A stretch of DNA of 64,000 bases from Proteobacteria bacterium 005FR1. Lineage in GTDB: Bacteria; Pseudomonadota; Gammaproteobacteria; Pseudomonadales; Cellvibrionaceae. Each line of letters begins with the position of its first letter. Position 1 is the stretch's first letter. Under the pieces are notes generated by a model. That model saw only the letters and a program-made list of their open reading frames with translations. It was not told where the DNA came from and did not search any database. This document shows, piece by piece, positions 36,754 to 46,263 of the stretch. The translations under genes were made by a program, and so were the position numbers. Location: positions 1,449,637 through 1,513,636 of the forward strand of contig WACF01000001.1 in the NCBI GenBank assembly GCA_026192395.1. The letters are read 5' to 3'.

Positions 36754-38043
36754 GTGAGTAAAAGCACCTATCAGGACGCCTTGTCACGACTCGAATCAAC
36801 CGCCGCTGCGGCGGGGACATCGCCGGAGGTCGTAGAAAGCCTGCGCCACCCAAAGTCGATTCTGAGCACGACTCTTTCGGTCCGCATGGACGATGGCCGG
36901 ATGCGTTATTTCCCCGCCTACCGCTGCCACTACAACAATATCCTCGGTCCCAGCAAGGGCGGCATCCGTTTTCATCCGGCCGTGGATCAGGACGAAGTCA
37001 CGGCACTGGCCCTATGGATGACCATTAAATGCGCGGTGCTGGGGCTGCCCTATGGCGGCGGCAAAGGCGGTGTTCAGGTGGACCCGAAGCGCCTTACGCC
37101 CATGGAACTGGAGCGGCTTTCTCGACACTACATGCGCAGTATGGCCGATTTCATCGGCCCGGAACTCGACATACCGGCGCCCGACGTAAACACGAACGCG
37201 CGGATCATGGGCTGGATGCTGAGTGAATATGAAGTAATACACAAGCGCCGAACACCCGCCGTCATCACCGGCAAACCCATTTGCCTTGGCGGCAGCGAAG
37301 GCCGCGAGGAGGCCACTGGCCGAGGCGCCTTCCATTGCGTCGAGGCACTGCTGAAAAGGATTGGTCGCAACGCGAGCGAAATGACCGTCGCCATTCAGGG
37401 CTTCGGCAATGCCGGGCAGCACATCGCGCAGCTACTGCAGGATGTCGGCTGCACCATCGTCGCAATCAGCGATTCCCGGGGCGGCATCTACTCCTCGAGC
37501 GGCTTCGACACGTACAGTATCGCGCGAGAGAAGGAGCGCTCGCGGATTGTGCGCGGAGTGTACTGTGACAAGTCCGTGTGCGAAGCGGTGCCTCACGAGC
37601 AGATCAGCAACGAGGAGTTGCTTGCACTGGATGTGGACTTGCTGATTCCCGCCGCCCTGGACGGCGTCATCCACCGGGGCAACGCCGATTCGGTGCGTGC
37701 AGATTACATTCTGGAAGTGGCCAACGGCCCCGTGCGTGCGGACGCCGAAGACATTTTGATGAACAAGGGTGTGGTCATCGTACCGGATGTTCTGGTGAAC
37801 GCCGGCGGTGTGACCGTCAGTTATTTCGAATGGGTGCAAAACCGACAGGGCTATCCCTGGGATCTGTCGACGGTCAGAAGCAGGCTGGAGAGCCACATGA
37901 TCACCGCCTTCGACGAGGTCTGGAACGAAGCTGAGCAACGCCGCTGCACCCTGCGCGATGCCGCCTACGCCCTGGCGCTACGCCGGATCGAATTGAGCAT
38001 GAAAAGCCTGGGTACCCAGGAATATTTCCAGAACGGGGAGTAA
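36754..38043 (+). CDS. gdhA: Glu/Leu/Phe/Val-type amino acid dehydrogenase
   Basis: The enzyme interconverts glutamate and 2-oxoglutarate plus ammonia with NAD(P). The 429-residue protein shows the substrate region PSKGGIRFHP, the catalytic Lys in GLPYGGGKGGVQV, and the Rossmann motif GFGNAGQHIAQLL. The GTG at 36754 is preferred because AGGAG (36744-36748) lies 5 bases before it; the GTG at 36748 overlaps that site. It is divergent from the amidoligase operon. Leucine or branched-chain activity cannot be excluded. Confidence 0.9.
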   Translation: MSKSTYQDALSRLESTAAAAGTSPEVVESLRHPKSILSTTLSVRMDDGRMRYFPAYRCHYNNILGPSKGGIRFHPAVDQDEVTALALWMTIKCAVLGLPYGGGKGGVQVDPKRLTPMELERLSRHYMRSMADFIGPELDIPAPDVNTNARIMGWMLSEYEVIHKRRTPAVITGKPICLGGSEGREEATGRGAFHCVEALLKRIGRNASEMTVAIQGFGNAGQHIAQLLQDVGCTIVAISDSRGGIYSSSGFDTYSIAREKERSRIVRGVYCDKSVCEAVPHEQISNEELLALDVDLLIPAALDGVIHRGNADSVRADYILEVANGPVRADAEDILMNKGVVIVPDVLVNAGGVTVSYFEWVQNRQGYPWDLSTVRSRLESHMITAFDEVWNEAEQRRCTLRDAAYALALRRIELSMKSLGTQEYFQNGE

Positions 38044-38113
38044 TCGCTTCGGGACCGCCGCGCAAAAGCCAATCGGATCGAAGCTCAGTTCGCCCCCGGT
38101 TTCATGCCTGACG

Positions 38114-38566
38114 TCACTTCACCGCAGTGGTCTTCACCGGCCCCATTCCGCGAATTTCCACCACCACTGCTTCATCCTTGGCGCCATCGAAGTGCACGGC
38201 ACCGGCGGGATGCTTCATGAAGCCGCCGGCCGGAATCGCCACCGTCTGGTTCATGTCGAACTCTTTTTGCGTGCCCGCATACCAGGTTCCTTCGACAACG
38301 GTGATGAAGCGATCCTGATCGTGGGAGTGCGGTCGACTCGCCTGCCCAGCGGGGAAGCGAATGCGCATGATGTACAGGCCCTCTTTGGACGGGTCGCCAT
38401 GCAGCAGGAAAGTCTTGATACGGTCACCCGCGCTGTCATCCAGGCCTGTGTCCTGTTTCTGGATCACCACGAAGCCCTGATCGTCCTCCGCGGCCGCGGG
38501 CAGCAGCAGCAAACAGCCAAGGGCCAACAGTGAAGCGCGGATGTGGGTTGTTGTTTTTTTGTTCAT
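38114..38566 (-). CDS. Exported cupin-domain protein
   Basis: The 150-residue product has a Sec signal (ASLLALGCLLLLPAAA) and one cupin domain. Motif 1 is PHSHDQDRFITVVEG with two His but Arg where the usual metal-binding Glu would fall. Motif 2 is HPAGAVHFDG with the third His. A periplasmic metal-dependent dioxygenase or binding protein is possible. It starts 43 bases after the DUF4159 gene on the same strand. Confidence 0.8.
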   Translation of the reverse strand: MNKKTTTHIRASLLALGCLLLLPAAAEDDQGFVVIQKQDTGLDDSAGDRIKTFLLHGDPSKEGLYIMRIRFPAGQASRPHSHDQDRFITVVEGTWYAGTQKEFDMNQTVAIPAGGFMKHPAGAVHFDGAKDEAVVVEIRGMGPVKTTAVK

Positions 38567-38609
38567 CGCCCTTTCTCTCCAGGTAAGTGATCCGGCTAGG
38601 TGCTCCAGC

Positions 38610-39368
38610 TCAGTGGGTCAATGCGTAAACGAGATAGTTGATCCCCAGTTGGTAGGCAAGATTGGCGTAACGGGTCGGATAGCCGGGATGATAAGTATGC
38701 TCCCAGCCGTCGCCGATGTCCGAGTTCCAGTTGACGAGTACCATGACGCGCCCGTCATCATCTAGCAGTGCCCAGTTGGAGGCCATCGCGACGTCCGCCT
38801 CCGGGGTGTTCTGCGGATTACCCAGAGCCGGAATCATCTGTGCGCCATCCACATCGTAAAAGGTATGGAAGATCTCGTGGTCGCTACTGAGCTGAACCAG
38901 CTCCCGGTCGGGGAAGAGCTGGCTGAAGGTGCGGTGGAAATTCTCCCACTCGTAACTGCCCCAGAAATCATCGATGAAGAGGAAGCCGCCGCGCAGCAGG
39001 TATTCGCGCAGGTTGTCCATTTCCTTTTCGCTAAAGGAAACGCCGCCGTTGTTGCCCATCTCGAGTGCGTAGAGGAAGGGATAGTTGAAGATGTCGTCAT
39101 CGTCCAGGCGTCGAACAATGGGCGCGCTGTTGATCTTGATGTTGGTGAGCCGGGTGACGCCGCGCAGGAAATTCTCGTCCGCCGCAGGATAGTCGATGCT
39201 CCAGGCCGAACCGAAACCGAAGCCAAAGCCCCCGCCGGAACGCTGGCTATCGTAATGCAGGCGCACGAAGGAGAATTCTCCTGCAAACAGGGATTCTTGC
39301 TCAGACGCGAGCGCGCCGTACGGCAGCAGAGCGAACAGAATCGCGAATGTGGTCAGCACGCGCTTCAC
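38610..39368 (-). CDS. Exported DUF4159 protein
   Basis: The GTG at 39368, 6 bases after AGGAGG, gives 252 residues with a Sec signal (TTFAILFALLPYGALAS). The domain shows FVRLHYDSQRSGGG, LRGGFLFIDDFWGSYEWENF and WNSDIGDGWEHTYHPGYP, the DUF4159 pattern with a flavodoxin-like feel. The family function is unknown. The longer frame upstream is rejected because it hides the signal and the ribosome site. First gene of a pair with the cupin. Confidence 0.8.
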   Translation of the reverse strand: MKRVLTTFAILFALLPYGALASEQESLFAGEFSFVRLHYDSQRSGGGFGFGFGSAWSIDYPAADENFLRGVTRLTNIKINSAPIVRRLDDDDIFNYPFLYALEMGNNGGVSFSEKEMDNLREYLLRGGFLFIDDFWGSYEWENFHRTFSQLFPDRELVQLSSDHEIFHTFYDVDGAQMIPALGNPQNTPEADVAMASNWALLDDDGRVMVLVNWNSDIGDGWEHTYHPGYPTRYANLAYQLGINYLVYALTH

Positions 39369-39529
39369 ATCTTTCCTCCTTCCGGACCGGGCCAGGACAA
39401 GCGCAGCATAGCAATAATGCAATAGTGACAACAGAACTTGCACGCAGTTGTCCCCCTCGCCAGACGAGACAGTATGCAGGAACATACGACAGGCAGTAAT
39501 ATCCACCGGCAAACTGCTCAGCTGCCGAT

Positions 39530-39552
39530 GCTGATAACAGACGCTGATAACA
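39530..39552 (+). repeat. Direct repeat before the FAH-family gene
   Basis: GCTGATAACA occurs at 39530-39539 and again at 39543-39552, a 13-base period, ending 27 bases before the GTG start at 39580. It could be a regulator site or part of a promoter (the second copy reads into GATAACAAT, a fair -10 box). It lies in the divergent gap to the DUF4159 gene. Confidence 0.35.
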
Positions 39553-39579
39553 ATAGAAGACAACCAAGGAGTCGCCGCC

Positions 39580-40404
39580 GTGAAAACGCTCAATGCTCTC
39601 GTGCTACTTATCTTTTCGATCTGGGGATGGTCCGTGGCTTGCGCTGAACCGACCACCTATTTGCGTTACCAGCAGGGTTCGGAAGTCGCCTACGGAATCC
39701 TCGAGGGAGACACCATTCACCAGCTCAAGGGCGAACTGTTCGAAAACCCGGTGAAAACAGGCAGGACAGTCAAGCTAGATGAAGTCAAGATTCTCACGCC
39801 GGTAGAGCCATCCAAGGTGATTGCCGTTGGGCTCAACTACAAGAGCCATCTGGGGGAGACCAGTCCTGCGCAATACCCGGGACTGTTCACGAAGTTCCCC
39901 ACGTCGCTGATTGCGGATGGGGAAAACATTGTCATCCCGTCTGATTCCACCAACATCCACTATGAGGGTGAAATGGTGGTGGTGATCGGGAAGAAGGCCA
40001 AGGATATCGCGCCCGAGGAGGTCCAGAACCATATCTTCGGCATCACCATCGGCAATGATGTCAGCGAGCGGGCTTGGCAGCGCGACGACTTGCAGTGGTT
40101 CCGGGCGAAGGCTTCGGACACTTTCGGTCCGATCGGCCCCTACATCGTCAGCGGACTGGACTACAGCGATCTGCTGCTTGAGACGAAGGTCAATGGCGAG
40201 ATTCGTCAATCCTCGAGTACCGAGCTTCTTATCTTCGATGTACCCACGATTGTCAGCTACGTAAGCCGTTACGTGACACTCCTGCCGGGCGACGTCATTT
40301 ACACCGGGACGCCGGGCGTCACCCGCGCCTTCAAGGAAGGAGACGTGATCGAGGTGTCGCTGGAAGGGGTCGGCGTGCTCAGCAATCGGGCCGTGAAGGA
40401 ATGA
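39580..40404 (+). CDS. Exported fumarylacetoacetate-hydrolase-family protein
   Basis: FAH-family enzymes cleave or hydrate acylpyruvate-type compounds in aromatic catabolism. The 274-residue product starts at GTG with AAGGAG 8 bases upstream and has a Sec signal (TLNALVLLIFSIWGWSVACA), unusual for this normally cytoplasmic family. The active-site set is kept: GLNYKSHLGE, metal ligands in HYEGEMVVVIGK and GNDVSERAWQ, and PGDVIYTGTPGV. It should be active in the periplasm if exported. Confidence 0.85.
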   Translation: MKTLNALVLLIFSIWGWSVACAEPTTYLRYQQGSEVAYGILEGDTIHQLKGELFENPVKTGRTVKLDEVKILTPVEPSKVIAVGLNYKSHLGETSPAQYPGLFTKFPTSLIADGENIVIPSDSTNIHYEGEMVVVIGKKAKDIAPEEVQNHIFGITIGNDVSERAWQRDDLQWFRAKASDTFGPIGPYIVSGLDYSDLLLETKVNGEIRQSSSTELLIFDVPTIVSYVSRYVTLLPGDVIYTGTPGVTRAFKEGDVIEVSLEGVGVLSNRAVKE

Positions 40405-40412
40405 TCTTTCCA

Positions 40413-40444
40413 ATGCCCGCCGGAGCGATTCAGCCGGCGGGCAT
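40413..40444. terminator. Hairpin between convergent genes
   Basis: ATGCCCGCCGG (40413-40423) and CCGGCGGGCAT (40434-40444) form an 11-base perfect stem with a 10-base loop between the FAH-family gene and the receptor gene, which face each other. No T-run follows, so termination strength is uncertain. Confidence 0.55.
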
Positions 40445-40452
40445 GCCGGGCA

Positions 40453-42636
40453 CTAGAAGGTGGTCTTGATCGACAGCTTCACCTTGCGGCCGTAGCTGAA
40501 GCATCGATCTTCCACTTCCTCGACGATCCCACCCGCGGTGGGGCCGAGAAAGCGGGTGCGCTCATAGCAGCTATCCGCCTCGAAGAGATTGAAAGATTCC
40601 AGGCGGAAAGTGACACCGCGGAAAGCAACTTTCTCTACGAACAGACTGGTATTCGCGGGTCGGAAGCGTTCCTGCGTATCTTCTATGTCTACCTCCATCT
40701 CCTCACCCTGGAAGAAATAGGTGTAGTCGGCCCCGTAGTTCAGGCCCAGAGCGGGCACATCGTGCCGAAAACCGAGGCTGAATTTCCCACGTCCTTCGTC
40801 CTTGAGACGGCGGTATTCCTCGGTGAAGGGATCCATCACCTCGGAGTCCTGCACCAAGGCTCCGACCGTGAGCAGCGCATCGGGCATTTCCAGCGCAGCC
40901 AGGCGGACGCTGGCGTCCAGTTCGAGGCCATAGCGTTCACCATGGCCGATGTTACCGGGAGCGGATACCAGGGCTGCGGGGCTCGAGGAAACATCGACGC
41001 GGTCGATGACGTCTTCGATGTCGTGGTAGAAGACCCGGGTGTTCAGTACGCCTGTGTCCTCCGGGAGACGGTGCTCCAGATTGAACTCGTATCGCCAGGA
41101 TTTCTGCTGCTCGAGATCCGGGTTGCCCGCATTGACGTTCTTGTCCAGATCACCGTTGCTGCTTGCCGTAAAGTTGGAAAAACTCAACTGGGATACATAG
41201 CGCTCAATCGTCGTGCGAAGCTGCGTGCTCTGTGTCAAATCGTAGCGGTAGTCCAGTTTTGGCTTGAGGAACTCGAACTCGCGGGACTTGGCCACGGCTC
41301 TGCCGTTGTTCGTCCCATTCTGGGAAATTTCGGAGAACTCCGCCACCAGCGTCGATTCCAGTGCAGCCACCGGGCTCAGCTGCCAGTTATGGATAACGAA
41401 GGGTTCGAAGCGGATTTCCTCGACGGTGGAGACAACATCGCTCCCTGGTACCAGACCGCCGAATCTTGCAGATGCTACTCCCGCTTTCGCGGAGCCGAGC
41501 CGGAACGATTTATCGAGAATCGTCTGGGCGCCTTCGACGCCAGCTTCAATGTCCTGACCGTCTGCGAGACCGAAGTTGAAGGAGCTACGCAGAATGCGTT
41601 CGCGATCTCGCTGGTCCTCGCCAATGTAAAGCGTTTTTGATGCCGAGTTACCCTCAAGCGCAAACCGATCGTAGAACCAGTCGTCGGTGCGATCATTGAT
41701 CACGAAGATTAGATTAAAACGGTCGCCATCACCGAAATTGCGCTGATAGTTCCCACCGATTTCCCACTTGCTGCGTTCCGACTCCCGGTCTTCCCGCTCG
41801 AGATTCTGCAAACCGTTGCCCAAGGTACGCGAACGGTCAATCACGTGAGGGTTGCTGTTCTCGCGGAAGAAGGCATTGAATTGAAGCAGATCCTGCGGAC
41901 TGATTGAATAGCCGAAATTGCCCGCCAGTTCGTAGTCAGTCTGTTCACGGGTGCGAGTCTGAACCATCACATCCTTAATGCTGCCATCCGCATTGGTACT
42001 GATTTCTTCCAAGCGCTGCTGTTCGAAATAGGGATTCACCGTCAGGCTGGCGAGATAGTTGAGACTCCCGCTCTGTCCGCCCGCCGAAATCGATCCGCCT
42101 GGGTGAACTTCGCCACCGTAACCGATCGCGTTGGCTTCCACCGAGACACTGGAGCGCGAGGCGCCCTCTTTCATGACGATGTTGACAATCGGACCCGCCG
42201 TTCGCACGTCCAGGTCCGCAGAGCTTCCACGGATGATTTCCACGTGCTCGATCTGCTTGGCGGCGATTCGGCCCAAAACATCGCTACCGCTGTTCGACTT
42301 GCCCGCGATTCGTTTTCCATCGATCAGGATCGGGCTGTCACCAGCGCCAAGTCCGCGGCCTCCACCGCCCCCGCTGCTGAGAACGGAATCAATACCCGGT
42401 ATTCGGTTGAGTATGTCCAGCGCAGTTACCGGATCGTAATGAGAGAAATAGGAAGCGGGATAAGTGATCGTGGACTGCAATGGGTTTTCTTTATCCACCG
42501 TGGTTACAGTTGCGATCTCCGCTTCCGGCGGAATCGCATTCTCCACTTCGGCAGCCGCACCCATAGCAAGGGCGAGAGGGGAAAGGACGATTAGATTTCT
42601 AAGCTTATGATTACTGCGATCCTTACCAGAAAACAC
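40453..42636 (-). CDS. TonB-dependent outer-membrane receptor
   Basis: The 727-residue protein would import a ligand across the outer membrane with TonB energy. The GTG at 42636, 8 bases after GGAG, gives a signal peptide (KLRNLIVLSPLALAMGAAA). The plug (about residues 50-170) has ILIDGKRIAGKSNSG and IEHVEIIRGSSADLDVRTAG. The barrel ends in VKLSIKTTF with the usual C-terminal Phe. The plug is compact and Gly-rich (LSSGGGGGRGLGAG). An ATG at 42672 is an alternative. Neighbouring catabolic genes suggest an organic substrate rather than iron, but that is inference. Confidence 0.9.
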   Translation of the reverse strand: MFSGKDRSNHKLRNLIVLSPLALAMGAAAEVENAIPPEAEIATVTTVDKENPLQSTITYPASYFSHYDPVTALDILNRIPGIDSVLSSGGGGGRGLGAGDSPILIDGKRIAGKSNSGSDVLGRIAAKQIEHVEIIRGSSADLDVRTAGPIVNIVMKEGASRSSVSVEANAIGYGGEVHPGGSISAGGQSGSLNYLASLTVNPYFEQQRLEEISTNADGSIKDVMVQTRTREQTDYELAGNFGYSISPQDLLQFNAFFRENSNPHVIDRSRTLGNGLQNLEREDRESERSKWEIGGNYQRNFGDGDRFNLIFVINDRTDDWFYDRFALEGNSASKTLYIGEDQRDRERILRSSFNFGLADGQDIEAGVEGAQTILDKSFRLGSAKAGVASARFGGLVPGSDVVSTVEEIRFEPFVIHNWQLSPVAALESTLVAEFSEISQNGTNNGRAVAKSREFEFLKPKLDYRYDLTQSTQLRTTIERYVSQLSFSNFTASSNGDLDKNVNAGNPDLEQQKSWRYEFNLEHRLPEDTGVLNTRVFYHDIEDVIDRVDVSSSPAALVSAPGNIGHGERYGLELDASVRLAALEMPDALLTVGALVQDSEVMDPFTEEYRRLKDEGRGKFSLGFRHDVPALGLNYGADYTYFFQGEEMEVDIEDTQERFRPANTSLFVEKVAFRGVTFRLESFNLFEADSCYERTRFLGPTAGGIVEEVEDRCFSYGRKVKLSIKTTF

Positions 42637-43013
42637 GCTCGAGACTCCGACAATATCTTCGATGAACAACATGGCAAACCCAATCACCGGCAAGTGCACT
42701 CGCCTGAGATCTCGCTGAACGATTGCGAGTCAGCGGATGGAAACTCATTGCGCAGCCGAGCAAAGCTGCAAAACATCGCGACGATCAAGTAGGCACAAAG
42801 TCTAACATTTCGACTGTTGTCGAACGCCCGGCGGCGCTTCGATTTACATATCTTTTCCGATTTGTTTGCGAGGTGTTTCTGCAGAAAATCTGTAATTTTT
42901 ACAATGCGTTATTCTGGAAAGGACGTGTGGCGAATTGCCGGGAAGGGAGCGGAAAGCATCACGGCAAATGATGTAATGCATTCCGCAACAGAATGGATCT
43001 AAATAAAATATCG
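42637..43013. other. Intergenic region upstream of the receptor gene
   Basis: This 377-base stretch is more A+T-rich than its surroundings, notably 42840-42920. It lies between the receptor gene start and the VOC gene end (both minus strand), so it should hold the receptor promoter. I see no clear operator, Fur-like box, gene or terminator. Confidence 0.4.
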
Positions 43014-43538
43014 TCAGGACTTGCAGCGATTTCCCAACACGCCGGCACCGCCACAATAGCTCTCATCCTGCAGCTGAATCATGAAGCCGTTGGGGTCTGG
43101 AAAATATAGTTCGGGTGTTTCACCACGCATTCTGATTTGTGCGGTGATGCCGCGGTCCGCCAAGATCCTGACGGCTTTTTCTGCATCGAAGTTTTTGATC
43201 CCCAGGCAGATGTGGTGAATCTGCTCCGGGGTATCCGCCGTTCCGCCGTAGAAACCAAGAAACTGCCCGTCCTGCCCCGTTGCCAGATTGATCCCGTTGG
43301 GTTGCTGACTTTTTATCTCCAGTCCGAATAGGTCTTGATAGAATCCGACTGCTTTCGGAATGTCTTTGACGAACAGCGTGACGTGATTGATGGAGCTTAC
43401 TTCCAGTTCCGGCTTTGCCTGGGCACGGAGGGTAGTGCTGCCAAGCGCCGCCATCGCGGTAACGGTGCTAAGAAAACTGCGCCGGGAAATGCGGCCGCTT
43501 TCGTAGTCGTCCAGTAGTTGGTCCACCTGTTTGCTCAT
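43014..43538 (-). CDS. Exported VOC-superfamily (glyoxalase-like) protein
   Basis: The 174-residue product has a Tat-like signal (SGRISRRSFLSTVTAMAALG) followed by one vicinal-oxygen-chelate domain. Metal-ligand positions read His in SINHVTLFVKD, His in IHHICLGIKN, and Gln in FPDPNGFMIQLQD where Glu is usual. The fold serves isomerases and extradiol-type dioxygenases. Export through Tat implies folding with a metal in the cytoplasm. Function cannot be fixed; a longer frame from 43583 is rejected. Confidence 0.8.
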   Translation of the reverse strand: MSKQVDQLLDDYESGRISRRSFLSTVTAMAALGSTTLRAQAKPELEVSSINHVTLFVKDIPKAVGFYQDLFGLEIKSQQPNGINLATGQDGQFLGFYGGTADTPEQIHHICLGIKNFDAEKAVRILADRGITAQIRMRGETPELYFPDPNGFMIQLQDESYCGGAGVLGNRCKS

Positions 43539-43674
43539 GGTTTTATCCTCGTTGTTGTAGGAGCAGGTATTCAGTGTAGCCAAACGGTTTCATCGCTTCA
43601 GTCGGGAGACCAGTCCATGGTTTTTGTTCACGCGTACAAAAACGCCTGCAAGCTGGACTGCTGACTTGGAAGGA

Positions 43675-43716
43675 GCGAAAAAAGAAAGCAGCGCTACCCG
43701 GGAATAGGTAGCGCTG
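43675..43716 (-). terminator. Rho-independent terminator of the PQQ dehydrogenase gene
   Basis: On the minus strand CAGCGCTACC and GGTAGCGCTG (43689-43716) form a 10-base perfect stem with an 8-base loop, followed by CTTTCTTTTTT. It stands 12 bases after the stop of the PQQ dehydrogenase gene and separates it from the VOC gene. Confidence 0.88.
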
Positions 43717-43727
43717 AAGAGATACGA

Positions 43728-45944
43728 TTAGTTTGGCAGCGCCAGCGCGACGATCTTGCCTGGCGATTTGCCATCGCCTACCGCCATGACGATGTACTGC
43801 TTGCCATCGACCATGTAGGTAATCGGTTGACCTGCCTGGGCGGCGGGTAGCGGGATTTCCGCGAGAATTTCCCCGGTCTTCTTATCATAGGCCCGGAAAA
43901 TCGGACTGCCACCCCAGCCTTCACCAGAAAACAGCAGTGACTTGGTCAGCAACAAACCGGAACGGGTGGGCTTGCCGGTACGCGGGAGGTCGACGCCCCT
44001 CAATGCCGGGTTGTTTTTCACTTCTTCCGGCGTGTCGGCGTTGGGAATCCACCAGCGATGTTCGCCGTCCTTGAGATCGATCGCGGTGATGCGGCCCCAC
44101 GGCGGTCTTACCAGTGGCAGACCCTCGATCTGGGGTACCCGGGCACGGCCGCCGAAGACGTAATCCACGGAAGAAGCTTCGGGGTCATTGACCAACATGA
44201 GCAGGCTCGCCTCGGTGAAAGACGGCACGTACAGCATGCCGGTCTCCGGATCAAAAGCACCGCCTTCCCAGTTGGTGCCCCCGGTTACGGAAGGCAGGCT
44301 CAGCGTGCCTTTCGTGCCATCCGGACCGTTGAACACCGACGGCGGCGTGTACAGAGGCCCCATCCGGAATGGCTTCACTGCCTCTTTGGCGGCCGCGAAA
44401 AGCTCCGGCGTAAAGTTGATCAGATCGTCTTCGCTAATGCCCTGCCGGTCATAGGCCGCCGGCTTGGTGGGGAAAGGCTGGGTCGGTGAGGTCCACTCCC
44501 CCGGCACGTCTGTCTGCGGCACCGGCCGCTCTTCGATCGGCCAGATTGGCTCACCGGTTTTGCGATCAAACACGTAGGCGAAGGATTGCTTGGTCAGCTG
44601 TACCACCACCTTCCTGCCATTGGGCAGATCGGCAAGGATCGGCGCATTGGGATTATCCCAATCCCAGATATCGTGGTGGATGATCTGGTAGTGCCAGCGC
44701 TTCTTGCCGGTTTTGATGTCCAGGGCCACCAGGCTGTTCGCAAAGAGATTGCTGCCGGGACGATCGCCGCCGTATCGGTCACCCGTGGCGGACTCCACTG
44801 GCAGATAAACCAGGCCCAGCTCGGGGTCCGCGGACATGGGAGCCCACACCCCGGCATTGCCGGTGTATTTCTCGGAGCCGTTCAACCAGGTCTCGGAGCC
44901 CGGCTTGCCGGACTCTGGAATGGTTTTGAAAGTCCACAGCAGTTTGCCGGTACGGGCGTCGTAGCCACGCACGTCGCCCTTGACGTTGGAAGCAGACGGC
45001 GGTCGGAAGCTCACCAGGTGGGCAGCGCCGACGATGACCACGTCGTTGACCACCAGCGGAGGCATGGACAGGCCGATATCGAGATCATCGCGGCCTTGCC
45101 CGAGGCGCAGACCTTTCTGCAGGTCGACCCAGCCACTGGCGCCGAAGCCGGGATCCGGCAGGCCGGTCTTTGCATTCAGAGCAACCAGGTAATAGCCCGG
45201 GGTCACCGTGAAGATGCGCTCCTGAGCGCCATTGCGCCAGTAGGCCACGCCGCGCCCCGAACCCTTGCGGGGAGCCTTCTCAAAGCGTTCGCCCTCCTGC
45301 GGTCGCCACATCCACAGCAATTGCCCGGTCTGGGCATCGGCCGACACCACGTTGCGGGTGTTACCCGCGGTGAAATACAGCTTGCCGTCGACGGCCAGCG
45401 GAGAGGTGGTGTTCTTGAACTCCGGCTTTGGCCCGAACATGCCTGCATCCAACTGCCAGGCAATTTCCAGCTTGTTGACGTTGGACGCGTTGATCTGCTC
45501 CAGCGGTTGATAGCGGGTGGCCGCCAGATCCCCATTGAAGTCCGCCCAGTTCACGGTCTTGCCCGCGTCGGCGGTAGCTGCACCCTTTTCAGCCGAGACG
45601 ATAGTGAGGTCCGCCAGGTCGGCCAACTTCAGATTACCGTCGGGGAGTCGGACATCGCCTACGTTCAAGATGTAGGAGGTCACATCCAGATACTGTGCAT
45701 CGCTCAGCGAGCCGGGCATTTCCCCGGGCATGGTCTGCTTGATCTTTTGAAACAAGTCACCCGCCTTGCGACCGGCCCAGGTGCTGCGTACGCGAGCCTC
45801 CATCTCCATCGGCAGGTGACAGCGGGCACAATGACTCTGGAACACCTCAGAGCCGCGGTCCACATTGTCCGGCGCCGCCCAGGCGGCAGCGGACAGTGTG
45901 GCCAGAGCCAGTGGAATCAGGTAAGAACGCGCTGATTTTATCAA
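43728..45944 (-). CDS. PQQ dehydrogenase with N-terminal cytochrome c domain
   Basis: The 738-residue periplasmic quinohaemoprotein has a Sec signal ending AAAWAAP and a haem-c domain (CARCH, residues 39-43; Met ligand likely in the PGEMPGSL region). A PQQ propeller of the soluble glucose/polyol type follows. HHDIWDWDNPNAPILADLP is the glucose-dehydrogenase hallmark, so the substrate may be an aldose, polyol or cyclic alcohol. Electrons would go from PQQ to the fused haem and on to a cytochrome. The order haem then PQQ is reversed relative to classical quinohaemoprotein alcohol dehydrogenases. Confidence 0.88.
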   Translation of the reverse strand: MIKSARSYLIPLALATLSAAAWAAPDNVDRGSEVFQSHCARCHLPMEMEARVRSTWAGRKAGDLFQKIKQTMPGEMPGSLSDAQYLDVTSYILNVGDVRLPDGNLKLADLADLTIVSAEKGAATADAGKTVNWADFNGDLAATRYQPLEQINASNVNKLEIAWQLDAGMFGPKPEFKNTTSPLAVDGKLYFTAGNTRNVVSADAQTGQLLWMWRPQEGERFEKAPRKGSGRGVAYWRNGAQERIFTVTPGYYLVALNAKTGLPDPGFGASGWVDLQKGLRLGQGRDDLDIGLSMPPLVVNDVVIVGAAHLVSFRPPSASNVKGDVRGYDARTGKLLWTFKTIPESGKPGSETWLNGSEKYTGNAGVWAPMSADPELGLVYLPVESATGDRYGGDRPGSNLFANSLVALDIKTGKKRWHYQIIHHDIWDWDNPNAPILADLPNGRKVVVQLTKQSFAYVFDRKTGEPIWPIEERPVPQTDVPGEWTSPTQPFPTKPAAYDRQGISEDDLINFTPELFAAAKEAVKPFRMGPLYTPPSVFNGPDGTKGTLSLPSVTGGTNWEGGAFDPETGMLYVPSFTEASLLMLVNDPEASSVDYVFGGRARVPQIEGLPLVRPPWGRITAIDLKDGEHRWWIPNADTPEEVKNNPALRGVDLPRTGKPTRSGLLLTKSLLFSGEGWGGSPIFRAYDKKTGEILAEIPLPAAQAGQPITYMVDGKQYIVMAVGDGKSPGKIVALALPN

Positions 45945-46263
45945 GCTGCTTCTCCTTTATTTTTATGGAAGGCACCGCGGTTGCAATGCGCCGTAATCGA
46001 TCGTCGAATAGAGAGAACGAGATACTACCGGTTTTTCCTGGTACTCGAAAACCAGCGGTAATCCGGGCATTCGGGTGCCTGTCGTTCGAGATTGGGAATG
46101 AGTGACGCTATGGTACTGTAGGCGCTGAAAAATCGTTCGCAAATTAACATTTCCAAACGGTTTCCGGGCGCCATTCAGGGCCCGATCACGCGACCCGGGA
46201 GGCGCCGGCATTCTTGAAAAGCCCCTACCCCTGCTTTACTCTTGCCAGTTCCCTCAGCCCATT

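Noticed and set aside
44586-45935. A 449-codon plus-strand frame opposite the PQQ dehydrogenase
   Set aside because: Long but antisense to a protein with clear haem and PQQ motifs; composition is that of a codon shadow.
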